Positions 35,093 to 43,910 of a DNA stretch of 64,000 bases are shown here, piece after piece. The DNA lies in contig CALKBX010000023.1 in the NCBI GenBank assembly GCA_937775205.1, positions 1 to 64,000 of the forward strand. The letters run 5' to 3'. Numbering within the stretch: the stretch's first letter is position 1; every line of letters begins with the position of its first letter. The notes under the pieces are model-generated. The model searched no databases. It worked only from the letters and a program-made list of their open reading frames with translations, and was not told where the DNA came from. The DNA is from an uncultured Verrucomicrobiae bacterium. Lineage in GTDB: Bacteria > Verrucomicrobiota > Verrucomicrobiia > Limisphaerales > UBA1100. The position numbers and the translations under genes were made by a program.

Positions 35093-37986
35093 ATGGTCGC
35101 TTTTCGATCATTGCTGACGATGGTCATTTTGACTGTTGGTTCCTTAATGGCCGTAGATTTCCAGCGGGATATCCGCCCGGTTCTGGCGTCACATTGTTTT
35201 AAGTGCCACGGCCCTGATGACAAGGCGCGCAAGGCCAAGTTGCGGCTGGATGAGCGGCCGGATGCAGGACCAGTTAAAGCAGATTATTACTCGAACGCAT
35301 CGACCATCACGGATCCTGAGGAACTGATGCCGCCACCGGCCGCGAAAGAAGCCACTGTCAGCTACACAGCAAAAGAATATGCTGCGCGCAATGGGTCAAC
35401 GACGGTGCCGAATATACTCAGAGCACTGGGCGTTCATCGCACCTCAATCATGCCGCCCCGGCCGAAAGTCAAAGCAGGCCGACTGGCCGCGACAACTGAT
35501 CATGGACTCGCTTCATCGCTTGCGCGCATTGGAGAGCATGCGGGACTAAAGGCCATCGCTCGAGGCCGATCGCCACCGGTTGATCCGCCGCCTCTCGCTG
35601 GACCTTATCGGCCTGCCGCCCACGCCGGATGAGGCGCAAGCGTTTATCAAGGACAAGCGGCCCGACGCCTACGAACGGTTGGTGGATCGGCTGTTGGCCA
35701 GTCCGCATTATGGCGAGCGCTGGGCGCAGCCGTGGCTGGATCTCGCGCGCTACGCCGACACCAATGGTTACGAGAAGGATCGCCCGCGCTCCATCTGGCC
35801 GTGGCGCGATTGGGTGATCAAAGCGCTCAATGCCGATCTAGCCGTTCGATCAATTCACCATCGAGCAATTAGCCGGTGACCTGCTGCCCAACGCCACGCA
35901 GGCCCAGCGCGTTGCCACCGGCTTTCATCGCAACACCATGGTCAACGAGGAGGGCGGCATCGACCCGTTGGAGTTTCGGTTTTATGCGCTGGTAGATCGG
36001 GTGAACACCACGGCCACCACCTGGTTGGGCCTTACGCTCGGCTGCGCCCAATGCCATACGCATAAGTTCGATCCCGTGCCGCATCGTTCCTACTATCGAG
36101 ATGATGGCGTTCCTGAACAACGCCGCCGAGCCGGAGCTGGCCGCTGTCCTACGCCTCGCAGCAGATACGGCCCAGCGAGGAAGCTCGTTAAGGAGATTGC
36201 CGCTGCTCAAGCTTGCCAAGCTGCCACTGGACGAAAAGAAGTTTGCGGCGTGGCTTGCAGGCTCGGCCGAGCCGAAGCGCTCGACTGGAGATACGCTCCG
36301 TCCTACCCAAGCGAGAGGACACGAATCTCGGCTGGATGGAACTTGAGGACGACGGCTCGCTTTTCGTGCAGGGCGACACGAGCAAGCACGACACGTACGA
36401 GCTGGAGTTTAAGAGCTTGCCCGCGGGCATCACCGCCCTGCGGCTGGAGGCGCTTGCCCGATGAGCGCCTGCCCAAGGGCGGCCCGGGCCGCGCGTATTA
36501 TGAAGGGCCGAAGGGAGATTTCTTTTTGAGCGAACTCAACGTGACCGCCGATGGCCGGCCGGTGAAGTTGTCCGGCGGCACGGAAAACTACGCCAAGCAA
36601 TGGATCGGCAAGGGCAAGCCCGGCGCGCTGGCCGCGTTGGATGGCGACCTGCAAACTGGCTGGTCCGTCAGCGGGCGGGAAGGCAAGGCGAGTCAGGCTG
36701 TGTGGCAATTCGCCGCGCCGCTCACGGCCAAGACGCTCAAGTTGCGGCTGGATTTCAGCCGGCATTACTCGGCGAGCCTCGGCCGGTTCCGCATCGCTGT
36801 CACCACCAGTCAAGCGCCCCGCCAAGGCGCAGGAAATCCCCGCTGAGTTTGAAGCCATGCTCGCCGAGCTCGGCAGACTGCGCTCGGCAAACAAGGGCTG
36901 TTCATCCTGCGCTATTATTATCTCGAAAGCTCTGCGGACATGGCCGCCGCACGCAAGCCGATCGAGGCGCTGCGCAAAAAGCTGCCTAAGCCGCCCACCA
37001 CATTGGTGATGCAGGAGCGTCCATTCGCCCAGCCGCGCGCCACGCATCGGCATCATCGCGGCGAGTTTTTGTCCCCACGCGAAGTGGTACGACCTGAAGG
37101 TGCTACCGTTCCTGCCGCCGCTGGCCAAGGATCAGTCACGCGAATCGCCTCGGCCTCGCCCGATGGCTTGGTGGATCCACGCAACCCGCTCACTGCGCGC
37201 GTCGTCGTAAACCGCTACTGGGCCGCGCTCTTCGGTCGCGGGCTGGTGCGCACGCCGGATGATTTCGGCTACACCGGTATATGCCCACGCACCCGATGTT
37301 GCTCGATTGGCTTGCGCTGGAATTCATGCGGCAAGGTTGGTCGCAGAAAAAACTCCACCGCCTGATCGTCACCAGTGCAACCTATCGCCAAAGCACGGGC
37401 GCGCGCTTTCGTCTGCCAGCCGAGCAAATCCGCGACTCGGTGCTGCGTGTGAGTGGGCTGCTGCATCCAAAAGCTCGGCGGCCCCAGCGTGTTTCCGCCG
37501 CAACCCAAGAGCATGGGCGAGGGCATTTACGGGGGTGGTGGATGGAAGACCAGCACGGGGCCGGATCGTTACCGGCGCAGCTTGTACACCTACAAAAAAC
37601 GTTCCATGCCCTTCGCCATGCACGACACCTTTGACGCCCCCAGCCACGAGACTTGCGTGGCTCGGCGTGATCGCTCCAACACCCCGCTGCAAGCGCTCAC
37701 GCTGCTCAATGACAAACTCTTCCTCGAGGCCAGCCGCAAGCTCGGCGAATGGGCCATGACTCAAAAAGGCGGCGAGACCGGCATTGCCCGCGCACTTTTC
37801 CAACGCTGCCTGACGCGTCCGCCGGATTCGAAGGAGCAAAACTTAATGATGAACTTTTACCACACCCAACTCGCGCGTTTCCAAAAAGGCGAAGCGAAGG
37901 CCGAGCCACTAGCCGGCAAGGGTGAGGGCGATGTGAACCACCGCGCGGCTTGGACGGCGTCTGGCACGCGTGCTTTTAAACACTGA
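35093..37986 (+). pseudogene. PSD1 gene with at least ten frameshifts
   Basis: Fragments in all three frames rebuild a PSD1 protein. Start at ATG 35093 with hydrophobic leader and PSCyt1 (VDFQRDIRPVLASHCFKCHG); PEELMPPPAAKE; DUF1549 ([40 protein letters not shown]); CAQCHTHKFDPVPH; an inserted discoidin-like/coil region (GWMELEDDGSLFVQGDTSKH, FFLSELNVTADGRPVKLSGG); [75 protein letters not shown]. Frame changes occur at short intervals, several within 100 bases (for example around 37080-37180). The final frame overlaps the next DUF1501 start (TGATG). Few substitutions erode the motifs. Either rapid indel accumulation or a badly resolved consensus. Confidence 0.85.
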
Positions 37987-39392
37987 TGAATTCATTACCC
38001 GCAACTGATCCGCAATCGGTCACGCGCCGGCACTTTTTTAACGAGTGCGGTTACGGCGTGGGCAAGCTGGCGTTGGCTGGGTTGTTGACCGATACCCTTG
38101 GCAAGGCGCGACCCGCGCACTTCGCGCCGAAGGCCAAGGCGGTGATTCACCTTTTCATGGCCGGCGCGCCGAGCCAGTTGGAGCTCTTCGACAACAAGCC
38201 CAAGCTCAAGGCGCTGGAGGGCAAGCCGCTGCCGCCTTCGGTAATCGGCGATCAACGCTATGCCTTTATCCAACGCGATGCCGCCGTGTTGAGCCCGCGC
38301 TTTCCGTTTGCCAAACACGGCCAGTGCGGCACGGAGCTTTCGGACAAGTTGCCGCATTTGGCGAAGGTGGTGGACGACGTCGCCATCATTAAGTCGATGT
38401 ATACCGAGCAGTTCAATCACGCACCGGGACAAATATTTTTTAACACCGGCTTTCCCCAACCCGGCCGGCCATGCCTTGGCTCGTGGCTGAGTTACGGGCT
38501 CGGCGCGGCCACCGATAATCTGCCGGCCTTCATCGCGATGTCTACTGGCGGCGGCATCAGCGGCGGCTCGGCACTGTGGTCGGCCGGCTTCATGCCCGGC
38601 AAACACGCGGGCGTGCGCTTGCGCAACTCAGGCGATGCCATCCTTAATGTCAGCAGTCCCACCGGCGTGGACGCGAAACTGCAGCGTGATTCGCTGGATC
38701 TCATCGGCGCGCTTAATCGCCGCCGGTTGGCCATTGAAAACGACCCGGAAATTGCCACGCGCATTGATGCTTACGAGATGGCGTTTCGTTTGCAAACCAG
38801 CGCGCCGGAATTGATGGATCTGAAAAGTGAACGGCCCGAGACGCTGAAGCTTTACGGTGTTGATCCCAAAAAACCATCCTTCGCGCGCGCGTGTCTTTTG
38901 GCTCGGCGGATGATTGAGCGCGGGGTGCGTTGTGTGAATATCATCCACTCCGGCTGGGACGCCCACTCCAATGTCGCGGGTAATGTGACCAACAATGCGC
39001 GCGCGACCGATCAGGGCAGCGCGGCCCTGATCACCGATTTAAAACAGCGCGGCCTGCTTGAGGATACACTGGTGATCTGGGGCGGGGAATTTGGGCGCAC
39101 GCCTATGGTGGAAAGTAATCCCACGCTCAACCGCAAGCTGGGTCGTGATCATCACCCGCAGGCCTTTAGTTTGTGGATGGCCGGCGGCGGAGTGAAAGGC
39201 GGTATGACCTTGGGGGCGACTGATGAACTGGGCTTCCATATCGCTGAGCGCCCAGTGCACATTCATGATCTGCAGGCGACCATCCTGCATCTACTGGGGC
39301 TGGACCATGAACGGCTGACCTTCCGCCACGGCGGACGCGATTACCGGCTCACCGATGTGCACGGCAAGGTGGTGAAGGAAATTCTGAGTTAG
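37986..39392 (+). CDS. DUF1501 protein, Tat-exported (intact, beside broken PSD1)
   Basis: 468 residues; ATG shares one base with the stop of the broken PSD1. Leader VTRRHFFNECGYGVGKLALA. Blocks: VIHLFMAGAPSQLELFDNKP (GAPSQ where others have GGPSH), [96 protein letters not shown]. Intact over 1.4 kb. It ends 5 bases before the convergent esterase gene. Function as a Tat-exported partner of PSD1 is known only from gene pairing. Confidence 0.92.
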   Translation: MNSLPATDPQSVTRRHFFNECGYGVGKLALAGLLTDTLGKARPAHFAPKAKAVIHLFMAGAPSQLELFDNKPKLKALEGKPLPPSVIGDQRYAFIQRDAAVLSPRFPFAKHGQCGTELSDKLPHLAKVVDDVAIIKSMYTEQFNHAPGQIFFNTGFPQPGRPCLGSWLSYGLGAATDNLPAFIAMSTGGGISGGSALWSAGFMPGKHAGVRLRNSGDAILNVSSPTGVDAKLQRDSLDLIGALNRRRLAIENDPEIATRIDAYEMAFRLQTSAPELMDLKSERPETLKLYGVDPKKPSFARACLLARRMIERGVRCVNIIHSGWDAHSNVAGNVTNNARATDQGSAALITDLKQRGLLEDTLVIWGGEFGRTPMVESNPTLNRKLGRDHHPQAFSLWMAGGGVKGGMTLGATDELGFHIAERPVHIHDLQATILHLLGLDHERLTFRHGGRDYRLTDVHGKVVKEILS

Positions 39393-39397
39393 TAAGG

Positions 39398-40123
39398 CTA
39401 AGGGTTTTTTGCCGCGGCCTTCCTTTTCTGCGCAAAGAGCCACTCCCAGAGTTTTTCCTCTGCATAGGCCGGGCCCCATGAGCCGTGGCCCACACCAGCG
39501 TACTCGGTATAGATCGGTTTTCCGCCGGCTTTCTTGAGGGCCGCCACCATTTCCCGGCTGTGACGGGGGGGAATCAACGAATCCTTTTCACCGTGAAATA
39601 TCCAGATAGGCAAGTGCACGATCTTCTTGGCCTGATCGGGTTGGCCACGGCCACACACGGGGACGGCAGCGGCAAAGAGGTGGGGTTCAGCCAAAATGGC
39701 CGAGTAAGTGCCGAATCCTCCCATGGACTGGCCGGTCACATAAATGCGCGAGGGATCAATGGGGTGTTCCTTGAGGGATGACTTGATAAGTTCAATCAGG
39801 GCGGCAAGCGGCGCGCCATCCCACCTTTGATTGGGGTCAACAGTGGGGGCAATGATGTAGCAAGGATACTTCTGGCGCATGGCCGGCTGGGAGAGCGCCT
39901 TGTTGGCCGCACAATTGCCTTGCCATTTTTTGCTTCCGCGCCCGCCAGCACCGTGCAGGGACACGACCAGTGGATATTTTGTGTCGGGCTTAATCTTGGC
40001 GGGCTTGAGGATGGCATAACGCAGCAGGGTTCCCTTGGAATCCTTGAACTCCGTCTGCACAAAGCCCGCAGCGTGGAGGGTTGCACCAAGGCTAAGGGTC
40101 AGTAAAAGAGTGAGTAATTTCAT
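39398..40123 (-). CDS. Exported esterase (dienelactone-hydrolase/LpqC-like)
   Basis: 241 residues; signal peptide LLTLLLTLSLGATLHA. Alpha/beta hydrolase with oxyanion region YPLVVSLHGAGGRGSKKWQG, nucleophile IYVTGQSMGGFGTYSAILAE, acid in IWIFHGEKDSLIPPRHS and histidine in YAGVGHGSWGPAYAEEKLWE. It has the size and motif spacing of PVC-type phospholipase/carboxylesterase or feruloyl-esterase-like proteins. It follows the eight-blade lipoprotein by 3 bases on the same strand, so the two are almost certainly co-transcribed. Confidence 0.85.
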   Translation of the reverse strand: MKLLTLLLTLSLGATLHAAGFVQTEFKDSKGTLLRYAILKPAKIKPDTKYPLVVSLHGAGGRGSKKWQGNCAANKALSQPAMRQKYPCYIIAPTVDPNQRWDGAPLAALIELIKSSLKEHPIDPSRIYVTGQSMGGFGTYSAILAEPHLFAAAVPVCGRGQPDQAKKIVHLPIWIFHGEKDSLIPPRHSREMVAALKKAGGKPIYTEYAGVGHGSWGPAYAEEKLWEWLFAQKRKAAAKNP

Positions 40124-40126
40124 AAC

Positions 40127-41296
40127 TTATTTTTTCTTGGGTGCGCGGCCGGTGTGTTGGGCATTCTGGCCACGCATGGGCCACGGGCTTTTGGCTAGGC
40201 CAAGGCTCTCGGTCTTGATGGCATAGAGCTTTTTGTCCTTTGACCCGACGTAAACCGTGCCATCAGAACCGATAGCGGAGGAGGAGTCCACAATATCTCC
40301 CGTTTCAAATTCCCATAGCTTGACCCCACTCTTGCCATTGATGGCATAGAGCTTTTTGTCCTTTGACCCGAAGTAAACCGTCCCATCAGATCCGATGGCG
40401 GGGGAGGAGATCACCCAATCTCCCGTTTCAAACTCCCATAGCTTGTCCCCACTCTTGCCATTGATGGCATAGAGCTTGTTGTCAAATGACCCGACGTAAA
40501 CCGTGCCATCAGATCCGATGGCGGGGGAGGAGTTCACATAACCTTCCGTTTCAAATTCCCATAGCTTGACTCCACTCTTGCCATTGATGGCATAGAGCTT
40601 TTTGTCAACTGACCCGATGTAAATCGTCCCATCAGATCCGATGGCGGGGGAGGATCGCACCCAATGTCCCGTTTCAAATTCCCATAGTTTGACCCCACTC
40701 TTGCCATTGATGGCATAGAGCTTTTTGTCCTTTGACCCGACGTAAACCGTGCCATCAGATCCGATGGCGGGGGAGGTCTCCATAGAACCTTCCGTTTCAA
40801 ATTCCCATAGCTTGCCCCCACTCTTGCCATTGATGGCATAGAGCTTTTTGTCAACTGACCCGACGTAAACCGTCCCATCAGATCCGATGGCGGGGGAAGA
40901 CACAGTACCTCCCGTTTCAAATTCCCATAGCTTGACCCCGCTCTTGCCATTGATGGCATAGAGCTTTTTGTCACCTGACCCGACGTAAACCGTGCCATCA
41001 GATCCGATGGCGGGGGAGGAGGTCACAATACCTCCCGTTTCAAACTCCCATAGCTTGTCCCCGCTCTTGCCATTGATGGCATAGAGCTTGCCGTCCCATG
41101 ACGCGACGTAAACCGTGCCATCAGAACCGATGGCGGGGGAGGAGTTCAGAAAACCTCCCGTTTCAAATTCCCAGAGGACGGTGACGGGTTTCTTGGCTTT
41201 GGTCGGCTCTGGCTTGGTCGCGGAGGGTTGAACGGGTTCTTTCTTCCCACACCCCACCAACGCCACCACCGAAATCATCAAGAGAATCTGTTTCAT
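40127..41296 (-). CDS. PQQ-like beta-propeller lipoprotein with eight near-identical blades
   Basis: 389 residues from ATG 41296; lipobox LVGC ([15 protein letters not shown]), Pro/Lys linker, then eight copies of a 41-residue blade (third copy 40) of the form xxSSPAIGSDGTVYVGS-x-DKKLYAINGKSG-x-KLWEFET, ending in a short basic tail. The family (PQQ_2/BamB-like) folds as an eight-bladed propeller, so the count is exactly one full ring. Blades differ mainly at three to five positions in the GG-FLN/IVT/EGYVN loop and at SWD/SGD/SVD/SKD; the rest is nearly invariant at DNA level. No PQQ-ligand cluster is evident, so a scaffold or ligand-binding role on the periplasmic side of a membrane is more likely than a dehydrogenase. 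It precedes an esterase in the same transcript. Confidence 0.9.
   Translation of the reverse strand: MKQILLMISVVALVGCGKKEPVQPSATKPEPTKAKKPVTVLWEFETGGFLNSSPAIGSDGTVYVASWDGKLYAINGKSGDKLWEFETGGIVTSSPAIGSDGTVYVGSGDKKLYAINGKSGVKLWEFETGGTVSSPAIGSDGTVYVGSVDKKLYAINGKSGGKLWEFETEGSMETSPAIGSDGTVYVGSKDKKLYAINGKSGVKLWEFETGHWVRSSPAIGSDGTIYIGSVDKKLYAINGKSGVKLWEFETEGYVNSSPAIGSDGTVYVGSFDNKLYAINGKSGDKLWEFETGDWVISSPAIGSDGTVYFGSKDKKLYAINGKSGVKLWEFETGDIVDSSSAIGSDGTVYVGSKDKKLYAIKTESLGLAKSPWPMRGQNAQHTGRAPKKK
40216..41176 (-). repeat. Eight tandem 123-bp coding repeats
   Basis: Unit of 123 bases (one of 120) repeated eight times inside the propeller gene; the segment CGTTTCAAATTCCCATAGC recurs at 123-base spacing (for example 40301, 40424 and 40547). 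Such identity allows slippage or unequal recombination in whole blades. Confidence 0.95.
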
Positions 41297-41363
41297 GCGC
41301 CGCCACCCTACAGGAAACTGCTCGCACCTACCCACTACAATTAACCGGAAAGATTATCATGGA

Positions 41364-41395
41364 GAGCCGCAGGGGAATACACTCCCCTGCGGCTC
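41364..41395 (-). terminator. Perfect 13-base hairpin, terminator-like
   Basis: GAGCCGCAGGGGA (41364-41376), 6-base loop, TCCCCTGCGGCTC (41383-41395). It follows the 41437-41835 gene on the minus strand and precedes the propeller gene. There is no T-tract on either side, so it may be a Rho-independent-like pause or a processing hairpin rather than a classical terminator. Confidence 0.6.
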
Positions 41396-41436
41396 CACTC
41401 CTTGGAGTGTGCTCCAGCACCCTGTTGACGAATCAC

Positions 41437-41835
41437 CTAGGCGGCATCTTCCAAACCAACGGTGTCATCCTTGGGCAGTTCGGCCCCTGATTCTTCCGTG
41501 GATTTACGGGTCAACCCACTCTTGCGCTCGGCCTTGGTCTTGAAGCCGAGGAACCGATAGAATTCCGAGTCTTCCCCGAAATCTTCGTGTCCACGGATAC
41601 AGTGCACGATGCGCCCACGGATATCCCGCAGCTCCAGCCCCATGGACTGGCGCGCGGCGATCTTGCCGCGATATTCAAGCCTCAAGGCATCCATGGCCGC
41701 CATCAATTCCTTGAGCGACGCAATGAGCGCCTTGAGCTGTTCCAGTGTGTAGCCGCTGAATGTGTAGTTCAGGCTATATTTCTCCCAGCCGATGGCTAGG
41801 ACCTCTAGTTCTTTTAACAATATATGAATCTTCAT
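41437..41835 (-). CDS. Small helical cytosolic protein, unknown function
   Basis: 132 residues, no signal peptide. A helical N-terminal half (GYTLEQLKALIASLKELMAA and MDALRLEYRGKIAARQ, coiled-coil-like) precedes a conserved-looking second half (LRDIRGRIVHCIRGHEDFGE, YRFLGFKTKAERKSGLTRKS) and an acidic tail. The RGHEDFGEDSEFYRFLGF-type segment is family-like, but I know no function for it. A perfect TATAAT lies 8 bases before the ATG, and a long hairpin follows the stop, so it is a separately expressed gene. Confidence 0.75.
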   Translation of the reverse strand: MKIHILLKELEVLAIGWEKYSLNYTFSGYTLEQLKALIASLKELMAAMDALRLEYRGKIAARQSMGLELRDIRGRIVHCIRGHEDFGEDSEFYRFLGFKTKAERKSGLTRKSTEESGAELPKDDTVGLEDAA

Positions 41836-41843
41836 ATTGTACC

Positions 41844-41849
41844 ATTATA
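41844..41849 (-). promoter_or_regulatory. TATAAT box directly upstream of the 41835 start
   Basis: Consensus -10 on the minus strand, 8 bases before ATG; the -35 (about TTAGAA) is weak. Predicts a leaderless or nearly leaderless transcript. Confidence 0.5.
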
Positions 41850-41910
41850 GGAAGCAGGCCGGTGGAATTCTAAAATTTCTCAAATTATTTCCATGTTTTT
41901 TTGGAATGCG

Positions 41911-41932
41911 AAAAAATCCCTGAAAATCAGGG
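41911..41932 (-). terminator. Minus-strand hairpin plus T-run
   Basis: Read on the minus strand: CCCTGA, loop TTT, TCAGGG, then ATTTTTT. It could end a short minus-strand RNA starting in the 21-bp repeat array, or be chance overlap with the array's last unit. Confidence 0.4.
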
Positions 41933-42092
41933 GTTTCCAGTGACTTGGAACCCTCAGCCAACGGCTTGGCAACGCCCGCCAACTAGTTGGCAAGCCGTGC
42001 CAAGTGGTTAGCAAGCGATGCCCAAGGCCGGACAAAGGGTGCCGGATCAGGGGCAGGCCTTGCCATATTGTTGGCGAACTGTTGCCGGCAGC
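41925..42092. repeat. Eight degenerate 21-bp tandem repeats
   Basis: Between the 41835 gene and the SDR gene, which are divergently arranged. On the minus strand, eight consecutive 21-base units share the pattern NNNNNNTGGCNNGGCTTGCCA, for example ACCACTTGGCACGGCTTGCCA at 41988-42008 (longest match). A perfect 14-base palindrome GCCAACTAGTTGGC lies at 41978-41991, and TTGGCAA recurs at 41966 and 41987, exactly 21 bases apart. Two helical turns per unit suggests a protein-binding array. The remaining intergenic sequence (41836-42157) shows no gene. Confidence 0.7.
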
Positions 42093-42157
42093 TTGGCGGG
42101 GTGTTCCAAGGTGAAACTTGCTCCTTCCACAGACCGTGCGTACCCTGCAGCCCATCT

Positions 42158-42922
42158 ATGAGTGACGAATTATTTTCATTGAAAGGCAAGGTGGCACTGG
42201 TGACGGGCAGTTCCACCGGGTTGGGCAAGGTGATGGCCAAGGCGTTGGGCAAAGCGGGAGCCAAGGTGGCCATGAATTACTTCAACAACGAGGAGCGTGC
42301 CGCCAAGGCGTTTGCGGAGTTTGAAGCAGCCGGTTGTGAGGGCGCAATGATCCGCGCCAATGTCACCGACGAGGATGAGGTGAACCGATTGGTGAGCGAG
42401 GCCTCGGAGAAGCTTGGGCCCATTGATATCGTGGTGCTTAACGCGACGCCGGATCAGCCGCAAAAATCCATTGAGGAATACGACTGGGATTTTTACCAGA
42501 GCATGCTCGATTTCTTCATCAAGAGCCCGTACCTCGTCACGCGCGCGGTGTTGCCGCACATGAAGGAGCAAAAGTGGGGCCGCATTATCAACATCGGCTC
42601 GGAGACATTTCATCTGGGCGTGAAACCCTTCACTGCCTACGTCGCTGCCAAGGGCGGCCAGAACGGATTCAACCGCAGCCTCGCCCACGAGCTTGCCGAA
42701 TGGAACATCACCGTGAACATGATTGCGCCGGGCTGGATTCCCGTGGAACGCCATGAAGATGATCCGCAGGAACTTAAAGATGGCTACCTCGCGAGCATCC
42801 CCATGGGCCGCTGGGGCGTGCCGCAGGATTTGGATGGGACACTCGTTTATCTGGCCAGCGAGGCCTCAGGCTTTGTCACCGGCCAGAACATCCACGTGAA
42901 CGGCGGCACCACGGTGCATTAG
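42158..42922 (+). CDS. Short-chain dehydrogenase/reductase
   Basis: 254-residue cytosolic oxidoreductase of the classical SDR family. Cofactor motif VALVTGSSTGLGKVMAKALG (TGxxxGxG), VVLNATPDQP in place of NNAG, catalytic Ser in IINIGSETFHLG, Tyr and Lys in YVAAKGGQNGFNRSLAHELA, and C-terminal GFVTGQNIHVNGGTTV. ATG 42158 is chosen because upstream in-frame codons belong to the repeat array. The next gene, a sugar kinase, starts 6 bases downstream, indicating an operon; together they suggest interconversion of a sugar or polyol before phosphorylation. Substrate unknown. Confidence 0.9.
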   Translation: MSDELFSLKGKVALVTGSSTGLGKVMAKALGKAGAKVAMNYFNNEERAAKAFAEFEAAGCEGAMIRANVTDEDEVNRLVSEASEKLGPIDIVVLNATPDQPQKSIEEYDWDFYQSMLDFFIKSPYLVTRAVLPHMKEQKWGRIINIGSETFHLGVKPFTAYVAAKGGQNGFNRSLAHELAEWNITVNMIAPGWIPVERHEDDPQELKDGYLASIPMGRWGVPQDLDGTLVYLASEASGFVTGQNIHVNGGTTVH

Positions 42923-42927
42923 CCGCG

Positions 42928-43854
42928 ATGGCTGGCACATTCACCATCGTCGGCTTGGGCGAAGCGGTGTTCGATATGTTCCCCGAACGGCAAGTCCTCG
43001 GCGGCACCTCACTCAATGTTGCAGTGCAAGCGCATCAACTCCTCGCTCCGCTCAGTGGCAATGGCGGCCGCGGCGTGTTGCTCAGCCGAATTGGCAGCGA
43101 CGAATTGGGCGAACGATTGCAAACAGAGTTTCGTGAACGCGAGTTGCCGCTGGACTTCGTGCAAATCGATGACACCAAACCCACCGGCCAAGTGCTCGTG
43201 AGTTTTGTCGATGACGCGCCGAGCTACGAAATCGTGATGGACACCGCGTGGGATCATCTGCAATTCACCGAACACGAAGCCGCCCTTGCGCGCGCGTGCG
43301 ATGCCGTAAGCTTCGGTAGCCTGAGCCAGCGGCATCCCGTCGCGCACGCCGCCACCCAAGCCTTCCTCGCCGAAGCCAAACACGCGCTCAAGATTTTCGA
43401 CGTCAACCTCCGTATGGATCTGTTCACGGCGGAGATTCTTGGTGAAGGCTGCCGTGCCGCCGACCTCGTGAAACTCAACGATGAAGAAATCGCCACCGTC
43501 GCCAATCAACTCGGTTTGCCCGAAGGCAACGCCCGTGCTCACGCCGAAGCCCTTCGCGAAAAATACAACCTCGAAGCTGTAATTCTCACCCGCGGCAAAC
43601 AAGGCACCACCGCCTTCACGGCCCAAGGCTGGCACGAAGGTGCGACCGCCAGTTTCGCCTCCGCCCCAAACGCCGATAGTGTGGGTGCCGGTGACGCCTG
43701 CACAGCCGCACTCCTCACCGCGCGCCTCCTCGGTCGCGATTGGCAATCCACCCTCAACCTCGCCAACCACCACGCCGCGTACGTCGCCAGTCAACCCGGC
43801 GCCACCCCGCCTTTGCCAATGGAAATCTGGGCCAATTACGGGTTGACTAAATGA
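42928..43854 (+). CDS. PfkB-family sugar kinase (fructokinase-like)
   Basis: 308-residue cytosolic ribokinase/PfkB enzyme phosphorylating a sugar with ATP. N-terminal GLGEAVFDMFPERQVLGGTS with the substrate-side GG, RIGSDELGERL, IFDVNLRMDLFT, KLNDEEIATVANQLGLPEG, and the signature DSVGAGDACTAALLTARLLG holding the catalytic Asp in GAGD. It is coupled to the SDR gene by a 6-base gap. Length and motifs match fructokinases, but ribokinase or KDG-kinase specificity is not excluded. It ends 57 bases before the PSD1 ATG. Confidence 0.9.
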   Translation: MAGTFTIVGLGEAVFDMFPERQVLGGTSLNVAVQAHQLLAPLSGNGGRGVLLSRIGSDELGERLQTEFRERELPLDFVQIDDTKPTGQVLVSFVDDAPSYEIVMDTAWDHLQFTEHEAALARACDAVSFGSLSQRHPVAHAATQAFLAEAKHALKIFDVNLRMDLFTAEILGEGCRAADLVKLNDEEIATVANQLGLPEGNARAHAEALREKYNLEAVILTRGKQGTTAFTAQGWHEGATASFASAPNADSVGAGDACTAALLTARLLGRDWQSTLNLANHHAAYVASQPGATPPLPMEIWANYGLTK

Positions 43855-43910
43855 TTGAGCAGCGGGGATTGCGCGTCTATGATTTTGGCGTTCAGCACAA
43901 AGCATTGATT

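Noticed and set aside
30491-35235. Repeated segments considered as ends of an insertion sequence
   Set aside because: They are direct, not inverted, consist of gene fragments, and no transposase lies between them.
40216-41176. Regular repeats considered as a CRISPR array
   Set aside because: Units are 123 bases, contiguous, in frame and encode propeller blades; there are no spacers and no cas genes.
41880-42155. Minus-strand frame with a seven-residue W-x-x-L-P periodicity
   Set aside because: The periodicity comes from the 21-bp DNA repeats; there is no start context, signal peptide or family resemblance.
41836-42157. tRNA or structured riboswitch in the largest gene-free stretch
   Set aside because: No cloverleaf or known aptamer core was seen; the content is explained by the repeat array, one hairpin and the TATAAT box.
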